A stretch of 64,000 nt of DNA from Lentinus brumalis (Eukaryota; Basidiomycota; Agaricomycetes; Polyporales; Polyporaceae), in NCBI GenBank assembly GCA_001792895.1, contig MARA01000004.1, forward strand, positions 2,170,001 through 2,234,000, written 5' to 3'. The position numbers and the translations under genes are program-made. The notes under the pieces are model-generated. The model saw nothing but the letters and a program-made list of their open reading frames with translations. It did no database searches and was not told the origin of the DNA. This document shows positions 45,541-55,056 of this stretch, piece by piece. The number at the start of each line of letters is the position of its first letter. Position 1 is the stretch's first letter.

Positions 45541-46188
45541 TCAAACAATATAAACCTTGATTTCGGGCTGCCACGACCCACGCGATACATGGTAGACTTT
45601 CGTCAAGAACATGTTGTGCAACTGGAGTGTTCGTCCGCCGTATTGGATAGGCCCTGCTGTCTCCTAGCGATCACGAGTGGGTGTAGATATTGACACGGGA
45701 GAGGAAGACCGGCGGGACGTACCATGTATTTTTGCATTTCCTGAGCGACGATGATTGCCAGCTTGCCAAGCGAGATGGGGTCCGCGGTCCTGTTTGCACG
45801 AATAGCGGGCACTTGACGGGCGTACGGAACGAGTCCAACGACCTAGGATATTTGTGGGTCCCGCCTGTATCAGGGTAGTGTTCGATTTGACTACGAACCT
45901 GAATCCTGAGCGTAATCTTGGAGGTGACACCCATGCTCTCCACATCGAATGCGGGTAAGTCCGGGCGGACAAGTGCTCCGGTGACACCACCGTAAGCATC
46001 CCCTAAGTTGATGCCGTACCCAGTGGAGCTGGCCAATTCGAAGTTGATCGTATCTTGCTGCAGGTTGGCTCCCTCCGTGGATGGATATGGGTCTTGAAGT
46101 AGTATGGGCAGACCGGGGACGGACTGCGGCTTCATCAGCTACCGGTCATCATTGAACTTGAACAGCTTCTACTAGTACTCACCGTCAT
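45541..46188 (-). CDS. Unknown tandem-family protein, copy B
   Basis: Second intact paralogue, about 162 residues. Exons 46183-46188 (MT), 45899-46138, 45723-45842 and 45541-45663; introns of 44, 56 and 59 bp. If the first 6-nt exon is not real, translation starts at the ATG 46135 (MKPQSVPGLPILLQDPYPST). It is shorter than copies A and C at the N-terminus. Before the middle exon it reads YGGVTGALVRPDLPA and SKITLRIQ. The middle exon is again exactly 40 codons: VVGLVPYARQVPAI, then KLAIIVAQEMQKYM. The last exon reads GGRTLQLHNMFLTKV, YHVSRGSWQPEIKVYIV. Exon length, phase and the G-S-W-x-P motif all match copy A. Function unknown. Confidence 0.72.
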
Positions 46189-47254
46189 TGTCGCGGTCGT
46201 CGTATGCTCTCTCGTCTAGCCGATGATTTCAGGGTAAAGTAGGACGGGGGCTCCCCGCGCGGCTCGCTACGGGGTCAGAACCGGGGCAGGGGCGTGCAGC
46301 TCAAGAGACTACTACACATTCACAGGCGGCCTTATATTCACCATGAGAGTGTGTCAACATTTTGAATAGAGGACGCACGTCGATATCCTGATAAGAGCTT
46401 TCATAAGCTATCACTGAACATTTTTCTGTGAGAGGCGGCCCCGGCATCAACAGAATTACACATGTGAACGGTGAATCCCCATGGTTTGACGGTGGCGGCA
46501 GCGTGGCATCTGTACGGTTGGCGGAGTCTATCTTACAGCCCGTCTTTCCGCGCACGTATATTCGCCGCTACGCGCTAGTCCAAGTTGTATATAGTCCCGG
46601 AGAGATTCTCGTCTTATACACCCGGTAGACGGTACAGACACTTCGTGCGACGTGACAACTTAATGAAAGGTTGTGGGTCAATCTCCTCGGTGCATCGCTC
46701 GACCATCCCTCCAATGTGGAAGGGGGGGTGATCCAGTGACCATGACACGCTCTGATGGGCATTGCATGTATCGACGCTTCCTGGCCCGAGAGGTGGGCCA
46801 CGTAGGACAAGAAGCTGATGTGAAAGGCACGAATGGCACTGAGCAGGGGAAGGTTGCGCCAAAATATGCACGTGGATTCTTCAGCTTCGCGGCGCGTCCA
46901 GCTGATTTATAACTCAATCTATGCATGGGTCTGATGCGTTAGACGGTATGCCGACAGATGAGCCGGGCTGCCCTGTGCTGCAGCGCTCCCAGGAGCTCTG
47001 GGAGGCGAGTAGAACCGTGGAGCTGAAGTCATCTCCCCATGGCTCACTCGCACACATGTCTGGAACGATGTTAAACCCCCAGCAAGATGCTCATAGCTCC
47101 CACGTGATTCATCTCCTGTGACATGCAAGGGAACATCTGGGGGATAAACATTTAGGTAATGTGAGCTCATCGTGGCGTACGAATGCATCGCAACGAGGAC
47201 GAAACACGGGCTCAATCTCCGGGGGACGAACCTTCAGGCCACAAGGAGGGTGAT
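46189..47254. other. Spacer between copy B and the decayed copy
   Basis: No supported gene. One minus-strand frame (46919-47215) contains YLNVYPPDVPLHVTGDES but has no clear splice structure. Confidence 0.35.
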
Positions 47255-47740
47255 AACGTACTGCACACTGATAATAGGGGATCCAGAACCTCCCTTGCTT
47301 GATGCCAATCAACAATCAAGCTGATTCGCTGTGGAACACTGGCAAGCAACAAGAATCACGGAGTCTCCTGCGACATGTTTCGTCAGCACTCTGGCAACAT
47401 GGTGGAACGTTTGCCTGAGATTGGCCCTCCTGAGCAATAAGTAGGGACATTTGCTACTCACTCAGTATCAACTTGAAGTGCCCAGACTGAGACTCGGGGT
47501 CTGTACTATACACGGGACCATCGACGGCAGCGGCGGCGAATACTTAGTAGTGGTCTTGTTCACTGCGGCTGATGACAACGTTAACACAGACCTTCTGACA
47601 GCCGATCACCGGAGCTCATTCAGGATGTCAAGAATTCCAAACCAAGATTCAAAGGCGGTAGCGGACTCAGAGGCGAGTTGCGCGCGCGAATGCGCTAGAT
47701 GTGCCTTTGAAGAGGTTTGCAGGCTCCACTGCTAGCTCTT
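47255..47740 (-). pseudogene. Decayed copy (D) of the tandem family
   Basis: Pieces of the family appear in order on the minus strand but in conflicting frames. They are: AFESWFGILDILNELR (compare the LLDALQGTL stretch of copy C); DPESQSGHFKLIL followed directly by a GTGAGT donor (compare SKLSIRIP and SKITLRIQ, each followed by a donor); HVARVLTKHVAGD (compare KVLARKIAEEM); and LLIGIKQGRFWIPYYQC (compare VLIGLRHVSMSSWQPI). Internal stops and frame changes separate them, so I read this as a relic between copies B and C. Single-piece similarity is weak; the shared order and the donor position carry the argument. Confidence 0.45.
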
Positions 47741-47752
47741 TGGCGCCTGTCG

Positions 47753-48010
47753 TCACATATGGGTGTCTGTGGACGCGCGGCCGCCCGCGGCATTGAAGAT
47801 CACGGTCGCCCGGCTAGGTAGTAGTACTGACATGCATGATGTGCTGTCCGGACTCTCATCGCGCTCAAAATTTGCCTGCAGAGGTCTCCTACAGCACCGC
47901 TGAGTTTCCGTTCTGTTGATGGATGACACGTTCAGGAACACTGCGACGTTGATATTGAACCTCAGCCGCCGTTCAAGCATTGGGTGTTGCATGTAAGTAG
48001 TAGTTTCCAT
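47753..48010 (-). CDS. Open frame of uncertain status upstream of the decayed copy
   Basis: A minus-strand frame reads MQHPMLERRLRFNINVAVFL and ends THM at 47753. The FNINV segment resembles the end of the first coding part in the family, but the following sequence does not. It could be an N-terminal remnant of copy D or chance. Confidence 0.2.
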   Translation of the reverse strand: METTTYMQHPMLERRLRFNINVAVFLNVSSINRTETQRCCRRPLQANFERDESPDSTSCMSVLLPSRATVIFNAAGGRASTDTHM

Positions 48011-48211
48011 AGGGGCCGACAGTATTAGGAAGGCGGGATGTAAGATAGCATGGTAAGTTCAAGGACAGGGAGGGATAAAGGATTCCAGACAGGGACGGAG
48101 GCTATAGTAGTAGAGACAATCTATGTTAAGCACTAGTAGGGATGTTACGCAAGTTACGGGGGATGATAATATACTCTAGGTTTGTTGAAACATCGAGCCG
48201 ATGGTATGCTG

Positions 48212-49030
48212 CTAGATAGGAATGAGACCGAGGATGGGCTGCCAGCTAGACATTGAGACGTGGCGCAATCCTATCAAGACAATCCTGTCATATCCCTGCA
48301 TGCCGGGTCCGAGTCCCAAGGAAGGCTCTCCCAGAGGAAGTGTATGACGCTGTGAGATATCATATTATCAGCAACTTGACGTCATGACGCATACCTGGTC
48401 GGCATAGGATGTACCTTCATATAGTCAGCGATCTCTTTCGCAATCTTTTCGGCCACCTTTGCACGCGTGATCGACTTGCCGTTGTTAGCCGGATTTCTGA
48501 CGTTGATTTGTCGTTCATACGGCGGACACCCAACGATCTGATGTGTCGGAAAATAATTATGGACGGATCCGCGACGAAGGAATTGCATACCACGTACCTC
48601 GAGGCGAATGGACTGTTTCTGACTTAAATTGTCGCCCGAGAACACGGCATCATCTGGCCCAAGTAGCCCATGCAATGTGCCTTGCAACGCGTCAAGCAAG
48701 CGTATGTACTCGGTGGTCTGGGTTCTGAACAGGATGAGCGACTTCGGTTGGAAGCGGCGTTTGGCTACATAGTCCCTCTGTGGTAGGTCGTAGTAAGGTA
48801 TAGCCAGCATGCTTGCCTGAAAACGGAATTTTAGTTGAGTCCGTGCGGCCACAGCGCTGACGACATACCTGGCTATGCTGTTGCGCATGAGAAGGACCAC
48901 CCGGGAGAGGTAGCGTAGGTGGTTGAGAATGGTTCATTCTGAGGCCAAGTTGGCGCCAGTATCGCTCGTAAGCCTCCTGCTGGGCTTGGTAGTACAGCTC
49001 TGGCGTCCCCTGTACGTGAGCGGGGTCCAT
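48212..49030 (-). CDS. Unknown tandem-family protein, copy C
   Basis: Third intact paralogue, 213 residues. Exons 48869-49030, 48598-48816, 48415-48537 and 48212-48349; introns of 52, 60 and 65 bp, all phase 0. Exon 1 gives MDPAHVQGTPELYYQAQQEA, ERYWRQLGLRMNHSQPP, alignable with the start of copy A (TPQTYIQQYAQDQARIWDAS). Exon 2 reads MLAIPYYDLPQRDYVAKRRF, KSLILFRTQTTEYIRLLDAL and ends KQSIRLE. The middle exon has 41 codons: PPYERQINVR, ITRAKVAEKIAKEIADYMK. The last exon reads RIVLIGLRHVSMSSWQPILG and stops at 48212. It is the least ambiguous copy, since every splice site is canonical and the start is the first ATG in frame. Function unknown. Confidence 0.75.
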
Positions 49031-49194
49031 AGAGACAGTATCGACATGAGGAAGGGCCACGGTGAGATGCTGTAGGTTCTCCTCAGGATGCGCGGGTGGA
49101 TTTGTCTGATGGTCTAGCTCTCAGAGATGTCGGAGCGAGCGACAGAAGCATAGACCACTGACCTGTTGGTTTCGATCGTCCATGTCTGAGGAAG

Positions 49195-49863
49195 ATGGGT
49201 GGCTTGGCGAATACACTTGTCGATGACACCTACCGAGTCGCTCTCAAAGCTTATATCCCCAGTACATCCCGTCCGGCTACGTGTGAGTTCCTGCTGCCTC
49301 CGAGTTGGGCCCCGCCGAACACCCACTCGCTGCGCCGTGTGGTGCATAGCCGTAGATACGACGTCGCCGCACCAATACTTGATGCTTTGAAGGTCTACGT
49401 TGATTCGCGTCACGGCCACAACGTCAGCTGGGATGTCGGTGTGCGGGGAACCAGCGTCACCCCGACACGCTACCTCCGGTTCCTCGCCGTTCTCCAATTT
49501 TCACTGTCGTACTTGCGCGGCACCGCAGCCGAGGTCATGTTTGACACAAACAGACCGACCGGTTGCGGACTGTCAACCGGAGGTCGGGGGTTGAGTTGGG
49601 CCGATGGAGGATCCGAGGACAAACGCGTTAGGCAGTGCAGCAGCCTCCTACGAAAAGAGCAGTCACCTAGTCAGACGAGCGCAGTGGACCGAGTCCATCT
49701 TGTGGGTGCTGGCGCAGTTCGGCACTTTCTACATGGTCAACCTGAGGTACCTGGTTACCGGATTTGTTGCCTCGGAGTCGCGGCACAGCAATATGCACCG
49801 AAGCGCGCAGATCTGTGCAGTCGAGCGATTATAAGAAACGATAGCTGCGAAGATAGCGTGTAA
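49195..49863 (+). CDS. Long open frame of uncertain status between copy C and SPT16
   Basis: An ATG-initiated frame of 222 codons: [60 protein letters not shown]. No domain is recognised. It diverges from copy C and runs towards the SPT16 stop codon (49922), from which it is 58 bp away. A minus-strand frame of 127 codons overlaps it (49114-49497), so chance openness in GC-rich DNA cannot be excluded. Confidence 0.28.
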   Translation: MGGLANTLVDDTYRVALKAYIPSTSRPATCEFLLPPSWAPPNTHSLRRVVHSRRYDVAAPILDALKVYVDSRHGHNVSWDVGVRGTSVTPTRYLRFLAVLQFSLSYLRGTAAEVMFDTNRPTGCGLSTGGRGLSWADGGSEDKRVRQCSSLLRKEQSPSQTSAVDRVHLVGAGAVRHFLHGQPEVPGYRICCLGVAAQQYAPKRADLCSRAIIRNDSCEDSV

Positions 49864-49921
49864 TATACAGAGATGATAATAACAAGCAAGCTCAAACCAA
49901 TAGCCCACAGCAGACGGACGT

Positions 49922-52900
49922 TCACCGCCTGCCGTTCGCTCTGCCGTTCGCCTTGCCACTCGCCTTGCCATTGGCCTTGCTCTTCGACTTGGCGGAGGCT
50001 TTCTTCGGGCGGTCCGAGTCGTCACCAGAGTCATGCCCGCGCCCAGTCTCTGTGCGCTTCTTGTCCTCTGTAGAACAACATCAGCATGCGCAACTAAGTA
50101 GTGGTGATGAAATTGCATACCCCTTGCCGCCTTCCGCTCCAGCTCATCCCAGTCAGCACCTACATTCGACAAGTGGCTCAGTAGTGCATCCCTCACTGTG
50201 GAACAACAACATACCTTCGCTCTCGTCTGACCCGAAGTCGGATCCACTGCCCTCGTCGTCACTGGCATCAGAGCCGTCGTAGTCGCTCTCCTCAACACTG
50301 GCCTCGGAAGGTTCAGACTCGTCCGATTCCGCCTCGAACTCGGACTCTGTATCCGACGCGTCATCACCATCACTCTGCCAGCAAAGTCAGTGAGAGTTGC
50401 TCCGTATAACAACGAAACATGACTAGCCTCTTCACCGCCTGCGGCACCGCCAAGGAACGACCATCCACCTTGCTGGAAGAACTCGTAAGGATCCTCGTTG
50501 ATCGTCTTCATAATCGGACCCCAGTTCAAATTGACCGGGCCCTCGCTCAGCGGGATGTCGACGGAACTGTATGCCGCTCAGTACTACCCGATAGAAGGCA
50601 CATCCGGACACTCACTCAAGCCAGTTCTTCACGTCATCCAGCTGGGCGCTGGGAATGGAGTTGATGTGGAGGGGAGTCTTCGTAAAGTCCTTGAAGATCA
50701 GGACCATATCAAACTGCTTGAGGCCGAACTGTACGCGTTCCAACGAAGCAATCTCGATATCGGCCAACGTGACGACAAGGAAGGGCGGGTCGGAAAGATG
50801 CACCAGACATTCGGTCGTCGGTTGTAGGCGCACGTTGGTTCGGAAAGGCACACCCTCGAAGGACAGCTCGCGGAAAGGGATGTCCGGCTCCAGTGTATCG
50901 CCGGTCTAAGCAGAAGGATGTCAGACCATCTGAAGGGAATTGGGGCAGAGAACATTACCGAAGCCGTGGCAGCCTCTGCGATCTTTTCGGAGAACAGCTT
51001 GAACTCCTTGTTGAGTATCTGGCGACGCTTTCGTTCCTGCTGTTCGAGCTCAAGCTCATCTTCGTCCCCATATCGATACTTGCGCTTCCGGTTGCCGGTC
51101 TCATCGAACTGCACGTCGGATGCTTCGCGGTAGAATTGGACGTCCTACAGGTATGCATGAGTAACGCAGCCGCGTAGATAGGTGTCGTAACGCAGCGAAA
51201 CGCACGTGGGCCTTCTTCTTTCCGATCATAATGGGTGCCTTGAGGTGAATGTGGATGATGACCAATAGCTCATGATCACACGGCTGGAAGAAGAGATGTT
51301 TCACGTTGCTGAACAGGATATCTGTTCGGAGTTAGTTCGCAAGCGTCCCATACGGTAACACACTCAGACGCTTACCGATCTTCTGCGATCCCATCGGAGA
51401 CTGGTATCGGAGACCATTCTGGTGGATTTCCACCTCGCCAGGTAGTCGCTTACCGTCCAGTGCGGGTCTGACGAAGACTTCGGGCAACTTTGTGGGGCGT
51501 CGTCCCTTGATCTCGACCAGAGTATCCTGCTCGATGACGTCCGCCATCTCCTTCTTCTGTTGCTCACGCTTGTTGACCTCCTTCTTCAGTTCTGTGATCT
51601 GCCTCGTGATGTGCTCGAAGCGGCTGGCGTCAGATGAACGGTAGGTGATAGAACGGACGAATGTGGCGTCTGGATCTTCGAAGGGCTGCGACGAGGCACT
51701 CAGTAAGAGACCAACCGAGGAGAAAGACTGGGTCTGCTCACCGTGTCTTCCTTCTTGCCCGCCAGCTGTCCAGGAGTTTGAAAGTTGACTCGAAGGAGCG
51801 TGAGGTCCCCTTCCTCGCTCTTGGTGGCGTTCTTAATCGTGTTGATGTGGAACGGTACCGCAAATCCATGGATGGGGAGTATGACGGTCTGCGATTTCTT
51901 GTCGACAAAGATCTGCAGCGGATGTTGGTACATACCCACTAGACATAACGAAGCTGCAGCTCACCCTAAGATTTTCCACTTCACGCGGAAGAGCAGCCTC
52001 GCCCTTATAGCTCTGGAAGCGTTTCCAACCCTTGCCTTCCTTGCCACCGGTGCCGCCACTACCTTCGGAAAACCTTGCCAAGCCTTCTTGATGCAATTTC
52101 GTGTGCAGCTCCCTCTGATGCTCCGCAATCTTCGCCGTCATTGATTGCACAAGCTCCTCCTGAGCAGCACTGCGCGTCTTGTTGCGCAGTACCTTGCCAC
52201 CCGCCATCTTGTGCTTAGTGGGCGAGGCATTGCTGTTGACGGCGACCTTGGCAGTCGCCGCCTTCTTTGGGACCTTCGATGACTGACCTTCGCCTTCATC
52301 CTGGTTCAAGAAGAACATGGTGTCCTTGACAGACTTGACACCAGAGGTGAGGCACGTCGCCTTGTCCGAGCCAACGAGAACAGTATCGATGAGTTGCAGC
52401 GCGTATCTGTAACGTTGTCAGCAACGGCGACGTGGAACGAAGATGCATCCATACTTCTTTCCGCCCTCTTCCAGGCCGGTGAACCCAAGCACAAGATTGA
52501 ATACCATGCCCGACCGAAGCTTTCGTCCATTCTTGGCGGACAAAACATAGGATGAGTCGCGGAACTCCATCCCCATCTGCGCTGATCTGTCAGAACGCAT
52601 CAAGCTGCCTGGTGATAGGCACTCACGCCGTGACCGATGTTCTTCGAGAAATGCGACTCGAGTTCAGGCTTCTTCTCCCTGACGAACGAGAGCGCGTGTT
52701 GGTACAAATCCTTCGCGACAGCACCGTCCTTCAGACGAGACAACATTTCTGCCTGAAGGGAGACAAGAAGCGAGTAAATAGCCTCTTGTTCCTATGATAG
52801 AAGAATGAAAATTGCGACGTCAGCAGCTGATCTTTGAATAACTAGTCGCGTATCTTCACCTTCGACGGATCCACAATAAAACTCCGACCAAGGTTGGCAC

Positions 52901-54541
52901 AATAACTCCTGTACCTCATACCGACAGCAACCAGCAGCACGCCCTTGTGCGAGATGTCGTCAGGGGTCGACTCGGCAGCAGGGCTGATATCATAGCCGCT
53001 GCTCGTCGACTGGGACTGAATGATAGGCTGGTAACAGAACTCCGTAGAGCCCCAATCAACCTGTACCGATGTCAGTTACTACGAAGGCTTGAACGCCAGC
53101 GAGTCAACTCACGTCGTTCAGTCCGCGACCCTTGCTCCAAACCTTCATATCCGGTCCCTTTGCCTTGTCGCCTTCGCCGTAACCTATCCGAGCCTCGATC
53201 TGACCGGCGAACGCATCATGAGATATCTTAGCCTCTCGATCGAGGATAGTCTCTAGTTTGGGAGCGATGTAGTGCGCGAGCAAAGTCGACGTGAGGTTGG
53301 CGGCGGTGCGGATACATTTCTGTGGGAAGAACAAACGTCAACGAGAAGTCCCAAGACGGTGAGCAGCTGAACCTTGAAAAGCTCCACTGCGAAATCAAGT
53401 AAACATGGCATCGCTCACGCCCGGAGCTGCATCCTGTCCGCTCAGGTATGACACAACGGGAACGACGCAGCCTTCATTACCTTGCCCCCACCTGATATCC
53501 GGCGCATCCTCACTCCGTGACCAACACATAACTTGGGCATGAAGAGAGTGGTCGGGCAAGGGCTGTTGAATCATGTACTTGAAAGTGTGTGTTAGGGGTG
53601 CAGTCCGGGAAGGTCTACAATCAGACTGGTATCCCCACACGCTGCTCAGTGAGGGGCTATAGTGGAAGTGTGTACGCGTCACTGAGATGGCTTCAACAGT
53701 CTTCGACCCGCGTTGGGATTCACGAACGCGTCATTGACAGGCTCGCGGAGAGGAAACAAGACATACGCTATGGGAGGAGGCCCATACATGAAAGAAGTGA
53801 CACTCACCAACTCCTCCTCGTCCTTCACAGCAAGGAAAGACGCCACCGCTGCCGACATGTCCAGCAATGTGGGCTTCTTCTCCGCCTCCCCTACGGCCTT
53901 GTTCCACTCATCGATCAGTTTTCCCGAATGCGGCTCCTTCATCAACGTTGCAACCCGATCGTGCGCGGTGTAGGCTTGGACGAAGCGGGGCAGGGCGTCG
54001 GTAGGGGGTTCTTTGGCTTTCGCCTGCACGAAGAATTCGATCGGTACCGGCGAATCAGCATTCTTCAACTGGGATAAGATCTTCGCTGCACATAACCACC
54101 AAGTCAGCGCACGCCTCACACTGAAGAAGACATAGGCTAAACACCTTTTGACGCCGAACACAAGATGGAGAGCTGCTTCTTCTCCAACATAAGAAACGTC
54201 GAAGGGAACTCAAAGCCGAGCAGCCATGTCTGGGGAAATGACACGTAAGTGTGCGAAGACGAGTGTGATGCAGAGCGCGACTCGCCTGGAACGCTGTCCC
54301 CTTCCGGATTGGTTCATCCTCAGCAGCGGGGTCTCCGGCAAGAAGTAGCAACGCGTCGGCGTTCGCTATGGTGGTGTAGTCTTCATCATTCTGGGAGTTC
54401 TATGGTTTGCGGACAAAAGGTGCGGTGGTTAGTAAAGGCATACAGCCGTGTTCTCATCCAGATATCACTCACAGTCCAGGCACTGTAGACACTCCGGAGT
54501 CTTTTTGAGAACAGCTCAGCGTTAAGCTTGATCGCTGACAT
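49922..54541 (-). CDS. SPT16: FACT histone chaperone subunit Spt16
   Basis: Large subunit of FACT, which loosens and rebuilds nucleosomes during transcription and replication. The start at 54541 gives [20 protein letters not shown]. The aminopeptidase-like N-terminal domain follows ([54 protein letters not shown]), lacking peptidase function in this family. The middle domain shows [52 protein letters not shown] and NFQTPGQL. The PH-like Rtt106-type region shows [20 protein letters not shown] and [17 protein letters not shown]. Then [20 protein letters not shown] leads to [20 protein letters not shown] and GGWSFLGG. The acidic tail is Asp/Glu/Ser-rich, and a basic end of repeated Asn-Gly-Lys/Arg-Ala units closes at the TGA 49922-49924. 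More than ten short introns interrupt it; I did not fix every border. Confidence 0.96.
49925..49985. repeat. Degenerate 9/12-bp coding repeat at the SPT16 C-terminus
   Basis: Imperfect repeats of GCCTTGCC- and GCCGTTCGC-like units encode alternating Asn-Gly-Lys-Ala and Asn-Gly-Arg-Ala residues at the very end of Spt16. Confidence 0.6.
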
Positions 54542-55056
54542 GGTCCGCGGCGGCGAGGAGGCCAAGAGGGGGAGACGAACGTCGAGGAAAGAGGGCCGCG
54601 AGCAATCGAGCGCGTCCGTTGTGGCGCGTCTGGCACGGTCGAGCGGAGTCTCAAAATGTCGTGACAGTCACGTGAGTGTCACCCAAAACAGTCACAGCGC
54701 GACTGGACGCGTTCCGGGCCGAAGGGCGCCAAACCAGCTCTGAAGTACTGCAGTACAGTCAGAAGAATGCACTGACAGGACAAGGTGGCAGCAGCAGCCA
54801 AACGAGTGAAGGGGATATATTGACTCAAGGTATGTCCTCGAGTCTAGTGACAGAGGCTCGCGCGCAGAGGATGACAGGCGCAGCGTCTATCCGTCCACCG
54901 AAGCTAAGTACTTACGTTGATTCCCCACCCCGGTTCGCAGCCTCAGGTCACTCCGACCAGCGATCCTGGCTGCTTCGTCTCAATCTGCTTCCACTGTCTC
55001 GCCCAGTTGCTCTACCTGCCGACTGGTGTGCCCATACTCTCATCACGTCCCCTGCC
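54542..55056. other. Divergent promoter region between SPT16 and the AMP-binding gene
   Basis: 515 bp between two start codons that face apart. The plus-strand frame is open across part of it, but the first ATG in a protein-like context is at 55057. No distinct motif is claimed. Confidence 0.45.

Noticed and set aside
46428..46628. Plus-strand frame resembling the middle exon of the tandem family
   Set aside because: The match (a Gly-rich loop followed by RLAESIL) is very short, on the opposite strand and without the flanking splice sites.
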